In this document: positions 4,887 through 11,932 of the stretch, piece after piece | Layout: each line of letters opens with the position of its first letter | Numbering within the stretch: position 1 is the first letter of the stretch | Virus record (IMG/VR): IMGVR_UViG_3300025141_000071 | Location: 1-64,000 of that record | From: a virus | Strand: one strand, 5' to 3' | DNA: 64,000 nt | Notes under the pieces: generated by a model | What the model saw: the letters and a program-made list of their open reading frames with translations, nothing else | What the model was told of the DNA's origin: nothing | Databases searched by the model: none | Translations under genes and position numbers: made by a program

Positions 4887-5444
4887 TTGTCGAAAAAACC
4901 CGAACCCCTAGAGCCTAAGGAGGCTGTAAAAATGATAGAAGACGAGCTAGAACGCAAGAACTCTCAGCAAGCTCAGCAAACCAGAGCACCACACAACGGT
5001 GATATGGCTGCGAAGGAAGCTGAACTTCTCGGAAGCACTAAAGAGGCTATTCAATTACGCAAAGCAGAGATTGATGGTGAGATTCGCCTAAGGAAAGCTA
5101 ACCTGCGTGGTGAAATTGATACCATTAAAGCGACTGAAACTGCCAAAGAAAAAGCAGGTAAACACCTTGCGGTGTTTGGTGCACTGTATTTGTGTACCTG
5201 CGTGATTGGGTTTCTCATCGCTATGAGTGTCTTACCTGAAGCGTCTGTTGCAATTGCGGCTACACTCATCACATTAGTGGTGACTCAGCTTGCAGGGATT
5301 CTTAAAACGGTTGTGGATACTAAGGAGCCGAAAGACCCGACTCAGCTTATGTCCGAGATAGTGCATGCTCAAATGGGCAATATGGACTATGACTCGTTTA
5401 AGACTACCCAAAAGCCTGACGAAGTTAAAACCAAGCTTAAGTAA
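4887..5444 (+). CDS. Two-span membrane protein with helical N-terminus, holin candidate
   Basis: The first ~100 residues are charged and helical (RKAEIDGEIRLRKANLRGE), likely coiled coil. Two hydrophobic segments follow (about 106-125 and 133-153), then a polar tail. I chose the TTG at 4887 because GGAG lies 9 bases before it and earlier in-frame codons are implausible. It is joined to the nuclease gene by a TAATG overlap. Two closely spaced spans are compatible with a holin or another inner-membrane protein, but nothing decides it. Confidence 0.6.
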   Translation: MSKKPEPLEPKEAVKMIEDELERKNSQQAQQTRAPHNGDMAAKEAELLGSTKEAIQLRKAEIDGEIRLRKANLRGEIDTIKATETAKEKAGKHLAVFGALYLCTCVIGFLIAMSVLPEASVAIAATLITLVVTQLAGILKTVVDTKEPKDPTQLMSEIVHAQMGNMDYDSFKTTQKPDEVKTKLK

Positions 5445-5785
5445 TGTACAAGTATTACATAACTGTCCTTCGTGTAATTGACGGGGACACCATAGATGCT
5501 ATGGTTGACCTAGGATTCGATATTTGGATTAAAAAACGAATTCGTTTCCTAGGTATTGACGCTCCTGAAACTAGAACACGCAATGCAGAGGAAAAGAAAC
5601 GTGGTCTCCTAGCTACAGAGCGCGTGCGCGAAGTTCTGCGTGAGAACGAGATGAAGGCAGAGCTTATCTCTCACGGAGTGGGTAAGTTTGGGCGTGTCCT
5701 AGGGGTTATTAAAGTGAAATCGAGTAAGGATTCACTGAACGACCTCCTGGTCGCGGAGGGTCTTGCGGAAATTTATCCCGAGTAA
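5444..5785 (+). CDS. Thermonuclease (staphylococcal nuclease family)
   Basis: A 113-aa SNase-fold protein. The catalytic and calcium-binding pattern is complete: D13 and D15 in DGDT, R34 in RIRFLG, D39 and E42 in GIDAPE, and R84 in GKFGRVLG, matching the spacing of staphylococcal nuclease (D21, R35, D40, E43, R87). There is no signal peptide, so it should act in the cytoplasm, for example in degrading host DNA or RNA. The start overlaps the upstream stop in TAATG. Its 3' end overlaps the convergent dCMP deaminase gene by 77 bases. Confidence 0.88.
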   Translation: MYKYYITVLRVIDGDTIDAMVDLGFDIWIKKRIRFLGIDAPETRTRNAEEKKRGLLATERVREVLRENEMKAELISHGVGKFGRVLGVIKVKSSKDSLNDLLVAEGLAEIYPE

Positions 5786-6188
5786 ACTCTACGGTTATTC
5801 CGCATCGACGTAAAAACTCTACTCCACTTAAATCGGAGTACTCAGACCCACACACCACTCTTCGGATGCCCGACTGAATAATCAGCTTGGCGCATTGAAA
5901 GCAGGGGGAGAGAGTGACGTAAAGTGTGGCACCGTCACTACTCTGAGTCCCCCGTGCAAGTTTTGTTAACGCATTCGACTCTGCGTGGAGAACCTCAGGG
6001 AGTGTTTCTCCGTCTGGTCCCTCACAGCCGTTTGAGAAGCCGTGTGGCGTTCCGTTGAAGCCATCGGAGATAATCTGCTCGTCCTTAACTACGAGCGCTC
6101 CTACCTGCTTACGTGTGGCTGGGGAGAGTAAGCTCCATCGCCACGCCATATCCATGTAGGCTAAATCTAATGCTTTTTGACTAGCCAT
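5709..6188 (-). CDS. Deoxycytidylate (dCMP) deaminase
   Basis: A 159-aa zinc-dependent deaminase. The zinc site is H68-A-E70 (HAESN) and C96-x-x-C99 (PCFQC). The DGFNGTPHGFSNGCEG and SEYSD regions are typical of phage and cellular dCMP deaminases. It makes dUMP from dCMP for thymidylate synthesis and so supplies dTTP. It lies downstream of nrdJ and a small zinc protein in one minus-strand unit with short overlaps, forming a nucleotide-metabolism cassette. Confidence 0.92.
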   Translation of the reverse strand: MASQKALDLAYMDMAWRWSLLSPATRKQVGALVVKDEQIISDGFNGTPHGFSNGCEGPDGETLPEVLHAESNALTKLARGTQSSDGATLYVTLSPCFQCAKLIIQSGIRRVVCGSEYSDLSGVEFLRRCGITVEFTRDKFPQDPPRPGGRSVNPYSISL

Positions 6189-6390
6189 CTTCTTTAATAA
6201 ATTCTAATAGGGTTGCAACCGCCTCGTAGACTTTGTCATCAGCTAGGAACCCATCTTTATTGGTTTCAGGGAGACGCTCATGGAGTTCGTCAAGCACAAC
6301 AGCAATAGCTTCTTTGTACTGGGTTACTTTACAGGCTAAAATTTGGTGGGTAACCATATTAGTGTTCCCACAATATCCGCATTTACTCAC
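6181..6390 (-). CDS. Small CxxC protein between nrdJ and dCMP deaminase, 69 aa
   Basis: Begins MSKCGYCGN with a single CxxC; a third cysteine follows at residue 20. The rest is helical and acidic. It overlaps dCMP deaminase by 8 bases and nrdJ by 4 bases, so it is translated with them. It could be a zinc-binding accessory protein or a thiol protein serving the reductase, but I recognise no family; this is inference from position. Confidence 0.7.
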   Translation of the reverse strand: MSKCGYCGNTNMVTHQILACKVTQYKEAIAVVLDELHERLPETNKDGFLADDKVYEAVATLLEFIKEDG

Positions 6391-8291
6391 AGTTCACACA
6401 TCCCATCTTTGCATGTATCGACCCCATCGGAACGCTCTTCGTACTTTCCTTCGTCGATAAGCTTATCTAAATCGAGGTTTCTAAAGTCCACAGCCGTGAG
6501 AGGCTCATTACCCCGCGAACCTGCGCGGTAAAAGGTGAACCCTTTCATCTCATTAGCGTAATCAATTAAGTTTTGTTTTACAGCCTCGGTAGCTTTGTAC
6601 TCAGTAGGCAAGTTACATGTCTTCGATACAGCTGAGTCAATGAAGCTTTGAACGACGGCTTGAACCTTAATGTGTTCTTCTGGTGTAACATCATAAGCGC
6701 CCACGCAGTGAGTAACGTCTCGTCCTTCTTTGTGGAGTTTGGAGAACAGTGCATCGACGACATACGTTTCGTTCCATACTCCATCAGTGCCAGTACGCCA
6801 CCTACGCTTGTATACAGGAGCAAAAATAGGCTCAAGACCAGTAGATGTCCCAAGAACCATACTGATTGTACCAGTAGGAGCAACAGTAAGGAGCACTGCG
6901 TTACGAAGTCCCTTGCTGCGGATGTCGTTGCGGAGGCGAGAAGGTAAGGTTTGGAAGTACTTTTCATCTTTTAGTTGAGTCCAATCATAGGCAGGAAACG
7001 AGCCTTTTTCATCACCGAGCGAACAAGACGCCTTATACGCCTCATTTCTGATAGTCCCGAACAAACGTTCGAGGAATTCTAAACAATTATCCGAACCATA
7101 GCGGTATCCCGCCTTGATTAGGAAATAATGGAGTCCCGTAATACCCAAACCGATGCGTCGGGACTTCAAACCAGCGTCTTTACACTCCGTAATTGGAAAA
7201 TGATTGACAGAAAGGATGTTATCAAGGAATCTTACACCCAAACGCACCGTGCGAGCCAATTTTTTCCAATCAATTTTTCCATCATCACTCACCATATTGG
7301 AAAGATTGACGTGTCCGAGGCAACAATTACCATAATTAGGCAAAACTTCCTCCCCGCAAGGGTTTGTGGAAGGCATGTGCTCGAAATAAGACACATTTGT
7401 GAACTCATTGGCGAAATCAATGTTAAAAATTCCAGGTTCGCCCGACTCAATCGCGTTTTCTACGAGCCGACCCCATAATTCTTTGGCTGAAATGTAAATT
7501 TTAGATGCATTTTCGAATTTATCGGCGTAATGCTTCTTATGGAAGGTCGCAGCGCGACCAAGTGCGTCCTCTTCATCAAGAGCAACCACCTTAACAGTGT
7601 CATCTCCCTCTTCGGAGATGCGATGAACCTCGTATTGGAAGAATTTTTGGTGACGACCACCCCAAGTGAAGTACCATTCGGAGTCATTTTCCACTGCTTC
7701 AACGAAAGTTTTGGTGATTGCCACCGAAATGTTGAAGTTTGTAAGCTCCTTACGGTCCAACTTGACGTCAAGGAACTCCAAGAGGTCAGGATGGGTGATG
7801 TTTAGGATAGACATCAACGCCGTACGACGATTCTTACCTGCGCGTACGTGGTTTCCAATCTCGTTAATCATACGCATCACAGAAATTGCACCTGGGGCGC
7901 TATTCTTGATGTTTCCGATGTCGTTTCCTTTAGGTCTAATATTACTAAAATTGAACCCTATACCCCCACCACCGCAGGAGATACGATACATATCGGATAT
8001 GGTCTTACCAATACTATCCACAGAATCCTCTGGGTCCAGAACATAACAGTTAAGGAGATTCTGATGAGAGCGTCCCGACCCAAAAAGGATGCGACCGCCT
8101 GGGCAAAAGTCACCTGAACGGATAGAGTCGTAAAACTTCTTCTCTACGGAGACTCTTTTTTCATCCCCCTCTGCGCCTGCCGCGTGGGAAGCAACTCGCT
8201 TAGCGCACTCCTTCCATGTTTTTTCACCTGGAAATGCATACTTTTCCATGAAGATTTGATGGCCTAAGCCTTTGGGTTCGAAATTATTCAT
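6387..8291 (-). CDS. nrdJ: Adenosylcobalamin-dependent (class II) ribonucleotide reductase
   Basis: A 634-aa class II RNR. Key features are C82 (NLLNCYV), the thiyl-radical Cys C312 in NPCGE (310-314) with E314, cysteines C323/C324 eleven to twelve residues later as in thermophilic NrdJ, LTVAPTGTISM, and the C-terminal redox pair CKDGMCEL. No small radical-generating subunit is nearby, as expected for class II. It reduces ribonucleotides to deoxyribonucleotides using B12. It leads the cassette with the CxxC protein and dCMP deaminase. A CTATTATG-type box lies upstream (8329-8339). Confidence 0.93.
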   Translation of the reverse strand: MNNFEPKGLGHQIFMEKYAFPGEKTWKECAKRVASHAAGAEGDEKRVSVEKKFYDSIRSGDFCPGGRILFGSGRSHQNLLNCYVLDPEDSVDSIGKTISDMYRISCGGGGIGFNFSNIRPKGNDIGNIKNSAPGAISVMRMINEIGNHVRAGKNRRTALMSILNITHPDLLEFLDVKLDRKELTNFNISVAITKTFVEAVENDSEWYFTWGGRHQKFFQYEVHRISEEGDDTVKVVALDEEDALGRAATFHKKHYADKFENASKIYISAKELWGRLVENAIESGEPGIFNIDFANEFTNVSYFEHMPSTNPCGEEVLPNYGNCCLGHVNLSNMVSDDGKIDWKKLARTVRLGVRFLDNILSVNHFPITECKDAGLKSRRIGLGITGLHYFLIKAGYRYGSDNCLEFLERLFGTIRNEAYKASCSLGDEKGSFPAYDWTQLKDEKYFQTLPSRLRNDIRSKGLRNAVLLTVAPTGTISMVLGTSTGLEPIFAPVYKRRWRTGTDGVWNETYVVDALFSKLHKEGRDVTHCVGAYDVTPEEHIKVQAVVQSFIDSAVSKTCNLPTEYKATEAVKQNLIDYANEMKGFTFYRAGSRGNEPLTAVDFRNLDLDKLIDEGKYEERSDGVDTCKDGMCEL

Positions 8292-8328
8292 ATTTTTTAT
8301 TTTTGGGGACCTATTTGAGTTGCTCGTA

Positions 8329-8380
8329 CTACATAATAGAACTTAGCGAGACATTTTTGCGCTCGATTGCCTATTATATA
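8329..8380. promoter_or_regulatory. Divergent promoter region between nrdJ and a lipoprotein gene
   Basis: On the minus strand CTATTATGTAG (8339-8329) could serve nrdJ, 38 bases upstream of its ATG. On the plus strand CTATTATATA (8371-8380) lies 5 bases before the ATG at 8386. Neither has a clear -35. Confidence 0.45.
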
Positions 8381-8385
8381 TCACT

Positions 8386-8685
8386 ATGTGGAAACAAATT
8401 CTAACTAAAATTAATGCAAGCTTGCTTGCCAATTGGAGCCAACTTGTTTGGTTTGTTGTGGGTGCCCTTGTAGGCACTATTTTGCTCGGCGGACTTGTAA
8501 GCTGCTCTACTGTAGAGCGGGCTGAGGAAGCTGTAGGTTCCGTTGATGACACGATTCGTGAGGTGCCTGTTTTAGGTGCTGTTTATGCGATTCCGTCTGA
8601 TGTGGTTGGGGGAGTTTATGGGCTTGGTGAAAGCGTCGTTGAAGGCGCTGTCGAGCTTGTTACTCCTGACAAAGACGAAGAGTAA
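8386..8685 (+). CDS. Predicted lipoprotein, 99 aa
   Basis: A hydrophobic segment (about residues 21-37) leads to LGGLVSC-S, a good lipobox, so the mature protein would start at the cysteine and be lipid-anchored. The remaining ~60 residues are acidic and Val/Gly-rich (VERAEEAVGSV, AIPSDVVGGVYGLGESVVEGAVELV). An outer-membrane spanin-like role is possible but the sequence is not Pro-rich. A strong terminator follows directly. It is a single-gene unit with a -10 box 5-8 bases upstream. Confidence 0.65.
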   Translation: MWKQILTKINASLLANWSQLVWFVVGALVGTILLGGLVSCSTVERAEEAVGSVDDTIREVPVLGAVYAIPSDVVGGVYGLGESVVEGAVELVTPDKDEE

Positions 8686-8703
8686 TTTAAACTCTCTTAC
8701 AAA

Positions 8704-8741
8704 GAGCCATGGTGGGTTAATTCTCATCATGGCTTTTTTTT
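8704..8741 (+). terminator. Intrinsic terminator after the lipoprotein gene
   Basis: GAGCCATGGTGGG pairs with CTCATCATGGCTT (two G-U pairs) around TTAATT, followed by a run of eight T (8734-8741). This is the clearest Rho-independent terminator in the window. Confidence 0.92.
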
Positions 8742-8797
8742 GTACCTACCCTAGATAATAAGAGCGCGAGTGCAAGGCAGGAGCGCACGCAAACATA

Positions 8798-9781
8798 ATG
8801 GACTTCAACGAAAAGCTAAACGTCACAGGACACCTGGAGGTTATTAAGATTGATAACGAGACGGGAAAAGAAACCGTCTTATTTGATGACCATAACGTAA
8901 TTACAAGTGGGCTCGGTCAGAGTATCGCCCAGTTCATGAGTACATCTGGGTGTGTGACGGAAACGTGCCTTACTGAATATGAGCGGTTTGGTGCAAAGCC
9001 CTCAGAGGTCGCAGGAGGAACGGAAAACTTTTTTAATGAAGTTAGGCATGGTACGACCGATAATGTCGCGTACGCCTCTGAGTTAGCGTTACACGCAGCT
9101 TCTACGGCAGGTGGTAATGAGGCTATGACCTCGGGAGGAGATACCACGGGTTCTGATTTAAGTTCCGATACACCAGGCTCGCTTACTGACACGATTACCG
9201 ATTGTTATTGCAATCAAGATATGTTCTTAACCGTGACAATCGAATGGCACACGGAGAAGAACGTCAAGATGTATAGCGTTTTATTTAATATGGTGGCAGG
9301 TATTGGGTGTGCAGAAGAACCTCACGAGAATTTAGATTCAATGGAAATCAGTGACTATGTTGATGATGAGGAAGGGACGATTCATATTGAGTGGAATCGT
9401 ATGAAAAACTACGGTAAATGCCCGAAAAAGGGAGCGCTGCCTGAGGGAGATTTTGGGGATACTGACCCCTGTACATTCGTTTGGGGTAGTTGGGTAAAAT
9501 CTCTTACGATTATGGATAACTGTATGACAACGGGGGATGGTAAACCCGCACCTCTTTGCGTACCGCCTACCTGGGTTAAAAGCATTGCAAGTGCGGTTAA
9601 ATACGGTGATAGGTGTCCTAACGGAGCGGCCACCTCAGGAGATAGCTGGTGTCGGGCACACCCAAGAAACTGGAAGTGGGAGATACAAAATGCCATTTCG
9701 AACGTTCTTAGGAACAACGACGTGGATTGGGCTTCCGATGGTGAGGCGAGGCAAAAATGTAAGGAGTTGCAAGCAGGATGA
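8798..9781 (+). CDS. Cys-rich tail-type protein with GHLEVIK N-terminal domain, 327 aa
   Basis: The first ~50 residues (VTGHLEVIKID, then NVITSGLGQSIAQFM) match the N-terminus of the 193-aa tail protein at 44236-44817. The remaining ~280 residues are unrelated to it and contain at least 13 cysteines, often with Pro and Gly, plus a Ser/Thr/Gly-rich linker (about residues 105-130). This suggests a small extracellular domain attached to a virion-docking module. The stop overlaps the next start in ATGA, and the next protein matches the C-terminal half of the same paralogue. A -10-like CTAGATAATAAG lies about 40 bases upstream. Confidence 0.75.
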   Translation: MDFNEKLNVTGHLEVIKIDNETGKETVLFDDHNVITSGLGQSIAQFMSTSGCVTETCLTEYERFGAKPSEVAGGTENFFNEVRHGTTDNVAYASELALHAASTAGGNEAMTSGGDTTGSDLSSDTPGSLTDTITDCYCNQDMFLTVTIEWHTEKNVKMYSVLFNMVAGIGCAEEPHENLDSMEISDYVDDEEGTIHIEWNRMKNYGKCPKKGALPEGDFGDTDPCTFVWGSWVKSLTIMDNCMTTGDGKPAPLCVPPTWVKSIASAVKYGDRCPNGAATSGDSWCRAHPRNWKWEIQNAISNVLRNNDVDWASDGEARQKCKELQAG

Positions 9782-10404
9782 ATTGGGATAACTTAACTCC
9801 TATGGACGTGGGTGACCTTCCTATAAACGTTCAGGAAAACTACGAGAAACACGCGGTCAGATTACCTTGTGATATATCTCCTTATCAGATAAATCGCTTT
9901 CAAGTGGGAACTGGTGCTTCTGGCGTAACTGAGACTTCTGCTGTTTATGCTTTAGGCGCTCCGCTTGAAGATGGTAAGTATGGAGGGAGCGCGAGAAGCG
10001 TAGATGTAGAGAATGCTCTTTTATATCTTCGGGAAGATACGCCTCTTGAGGAACAAGCTTTTGTGAAGTTAGAAAGGCAAGGACAGCTTGGGACTTCCTC
10101 CTTGGTATCTGTTGTTTTCCTAGACGAGCAGACTGCGAACGGGATTAAGATTGATGAGGTTGGTCTTTTTGTAGATAACCCCTTTCTATATTTTAAATAT
10201 GGGTCTACACTTGGCGTAGCCCCCGCAAACTTTTCTCAGTTGGGTGGGGGAGCAACCGCATCTGGCGCGGTTGGAACTCCTGACCCCGAACGACCTGGGC
10301 ATTTATTAGCCGCATACAGACAGATAACGCCCGTTCAAAAAGAAAGTTACTTCTCCCTAATGATACGTTGGACAATTAACTTTAGCGTGGACAGAGACCT
10401 TTAA
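9778..10404 (+). CDS. Tail protein, C-terminal half paralogue of 44236-44817, 208 aa
   Basis: Residues about 33-70 (ISPYQINRFQVGTG, GAPLEDGKYGG) and the C-terminal region (GIKIDEVGLFVDNP, LLAAYRQITPVQKESYFSLM, IRWTINF) align with the 193-aa tail protein at 44236, which has IAPFQITYFQLGSG, GITINEVGLFSKNP, YLCAYRYFTPLAKQDSFSVL and FRWTIEF. With the preceding gene it looks like a divided, expanded copy of that protein. Function is probably structural at the tail tip. Its stop overlaps the stop of the convergent gene 10401-10721 within TTAA. Confidence 0.75.
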   Translation: MNWDNLTPMDVGDLPINVQENYEKHAVRLPCDISPYQINRFQVGTGASGVTETSAVYALGAPLEDGKYGGSARSVDVENALLYLREDTPLEEQAFVKLERQGQLGTSSLVSVVFLDEQTANGIKIDEVGLFVDNPFLYFKYGSTLGVAPANFSQLGGGATASGAVGTPDPERPGHLLAAYRQITPVQKESYFSLMIRWTINFSVDRDL

Positions 10405-10721
10405 AATTTAATAGAAGATGCGTTAATGTCGTTAACCCAACTTCCATATCCGTATCCCGAAAAATCAAACTGGACGGGGTCAAACTCAGGCCACGGGATA
10501 TCCTCTGGGTCACGAATGAAGAAGTAGCATCTCCCGTCAATTTCTTTCTGTTCAACTTCCCACTCAGGGTGCTCACTAACATTAACTTTATCGTAGGGAA
10601 ACCCATATCCAGGCTCAACACGAACAATCCAAGTACCTTGTTCTTTTAAAGGGGAAGCCATGCGTACAATGTACGGAGCATTATGCCATGACCACACAGT
10701 ATAGTAATCTTTAGTTTCCAT
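10401..10721 (-). CDS. Hypothetical aromatic-rich protein, 106 aa
   Basis: Rich in Trp, Tyr, Phe and Pro (VWSWHNAPYIVRMASP, PWPEFDPVQFDFSGYGYGSW), probably an all-beta fold. No family recognised. I choose the ATG at 10721 because it lies beside the AT-rich promoter shared with the divergent plus gene; a longer frame would run through that promoter. Confidence 0.65.
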   Translation of the reverse strand: METKDYYTVWSWHNAPYIVRMASPLKEQGTWIVRVEPGYGFPYDKVNVSEHPEWEVEQKEIDGRCYFFIRDPEDIPWPEFDPVQFDFSGYGYGSWVNDINASSIKF

Positions 10722-10734
10722 AGTATATAAAAGC
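10722..10734. promoter_or_regulatory. 13-bp divergent promoter-like element
   Basis: AGTATATAAAAGC is all that separates the minus ATG (10721) from the plus GTG (10735). It matches the 13-bp element at 11920-11932 in length, position and core (TATATAA-AGC followed by GTGAAG). No room exists for a leader or a Shine-Dalgarno. Confidence 0.6.
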
Positions 10735-11256
10735 GTGAAGAAAAAAGTTTTGTCAATATTTGGAGATGAATTTTTCCCCAAAAACGCGAAAGGGATGTCC
10801 GCTCGTAAACGACAGAAGTGCGTGGATAAGCTTATTGAGTTCTTTAAGCAGACTAGACCCGACTTGGTTTACATTATGCCGACAAAAGGGACCTGTTCCT
10901 TTGTAACTGTATTATGCTCTATCCTACAAATCCCATACATTATGGTTTCCCCGTACCCTAATTTTTATGAGAACGTTCTTATAGACGATAAAATTTGTAT
11001 TCGACAGGCTATGGATAAAGCTAAAACGTTTGTTTTAATGGATGATGAGGTACCTGAAACCATAGAAGATGGGGTGGGGTTATACGAGAAGGGGGTAGAC
11101 TTTCTGTGTAAGGTGTCAGATGCTGTTGTATTCTTTTATAGTAAAGATACTACCCGAGAATACCATTCCTTTATGGATAAGACGGGCTCTTCTGTGAAAC
11201 ACCACCAAAATATCTGGGAATTAGTATATGATGGCAGGCAGGTGCTTAGCGAATGA
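10735..11256 (+). CDS. Rossmann-like (SLOG-like) small protein, 173 aa
   Basis: Alternating strands and helices: VLSIFGDEFF, then CVDKLIEFFKQTRPDLVYIMPTKGTCSFVTVLCS and LQIPYIMVSPYPNF, then DAVVFFYSKDT. This resembles proteins of the SLOG/YpsA type that bind nucleotides, where a G-rich turn and a helper-like PY-x-x-x-SP follow each other, but the match is weak. It starts with GTG directly after the divergent element. The 3' end overlaps the convergent glycosyltransferase gene by 36 bases. Function unknown. Confidence 0.55.
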   Translation: MKKKVLSIFGDEFFPKNAKGMSARKRQKCVDKLIEFFKQTRPDLVYIMPTKGTCSFVTVLCSILQIPYIMVSPYPNFYENVLIDDKICIRQAMDKAKTFVLMDDEVPETIEDGVGLYEKGVDFLCKVSDAVVFFYSKDTTREYHSFMDKTGSSVKHHQNIWELVYDGRQVLSE

Positions 11257-11919
11257 GTTCGCTACCTTAGGAATATCCTTAGCGTAAGCGGCGTCATAAC
11301 TTCCCCCCGATGCGTGTCTAAGAGAGAGGGGCGCAATATGGTTAGTTCGTCCTCCTAAATAGGCTTGGAAGGTCATCCATGTATCATAGTGGTGCCACTT
11401 AGCATTCCAAGCCGCTGGGCTCCGTAATTTAATTCGAAGGAGAACGTCCCCTTTACATGCCAAAAATACTCCGTCTAAGGTTACCGCAGTTTGTTTAGGC
11501 CCAAAAGCGCTTATGTTCATGGATTCATGGTCGGCTCCATGGTATATGCTTCCCCCTCCACTATTATTACGTAATGCACAAGCATACCAATTAATCTCCT
11601 CGGTTAGATGGCTGGTTCCTGCAACCCCCACAAACCCCGTGGTTGAATCTTTTAGTTTGGCATCCAAGACTCCCATAAAAACTTCACGGTTATTTAAAAC
11701 TTCAATATCGTCATGGCAAAAAATAACATAATCTTTAAAAGTAACCCCGCATTCCTCTATGCCCGTCCGCAATGCTCCCAACATGGACTCCGCTTGCCTG
11801 ATAAAATGAACTTCCCACCCTGCTTTAGTAAGAAAATCATTTAATTTCCCTACAGTCGTAGCTTTATTCTTGCAATCAGTAACCGATTCTCGTGTTGGTA
11901 TGATAGCATAACGTTTCAT
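11221..11919 (-). CDS. GT-A-type glycosyltransferase, 232 aa
   Basis: The N-terminus (MKRYAIIPTRES, then KAGWEVHFIRQ) is followed by DYVIFCHDDIEVLN at about residues 68-81, a typical DxD-like metal and sugar-nucleotide motif. Further on are GVAGTSHL, TLDGVFLACKGDVLL and HHYDTWMTFQAYLGG, as in family-2-like glycosyltransferases. It could glycosylate phage DNA, a virion protein or host surface sugars; the sequence does not say which. The start at 11919 is chosen beside the 13-bp divergent element shared with terL. Confidence 0.75.
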   Translation of the reverse strand: MKRYAIIPTRESVTDCKNKATTVGKLNDFLTKAGWEVHFIRQAESMLGALRTGIEECGVTFKDYVIFCHDDIEVLNNREVFMGVLDAKLKDSTTGFVGVAGTSHLTEEINWYACALRNNSGGGSIYHGADHESMNISAFGPKQTAVTLDGVFLACKGDVLLRIKLRSPAAWNAKWHHYDTWMTFQAYLGGRTNHIAPLSLRHASGGSYDAAYAKDIPKVANSFAKHLPAIIY

Positions 11920-11932
11920 GCTATATAATAGC
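11920..11932. promoter_or_regulatory. 13-bp palindromic divergent promoter-like element
   Basis: GCTATATAATAGC, an almost perfect palindrome, is the entire space between the minus glycosyltransferase ATG and the plus terminase GTG. It reads TATATAAT toward terL and TATTATATAG toward the glycosyltransferase gene. No -35 is visible on either side. Confidence 0.65.

Noticed and set aside
6578-6967. 129-codon minus-strand frame in nrdJ
   Set aside because: Alternative frame of a strongly conserved gene; no independent support.
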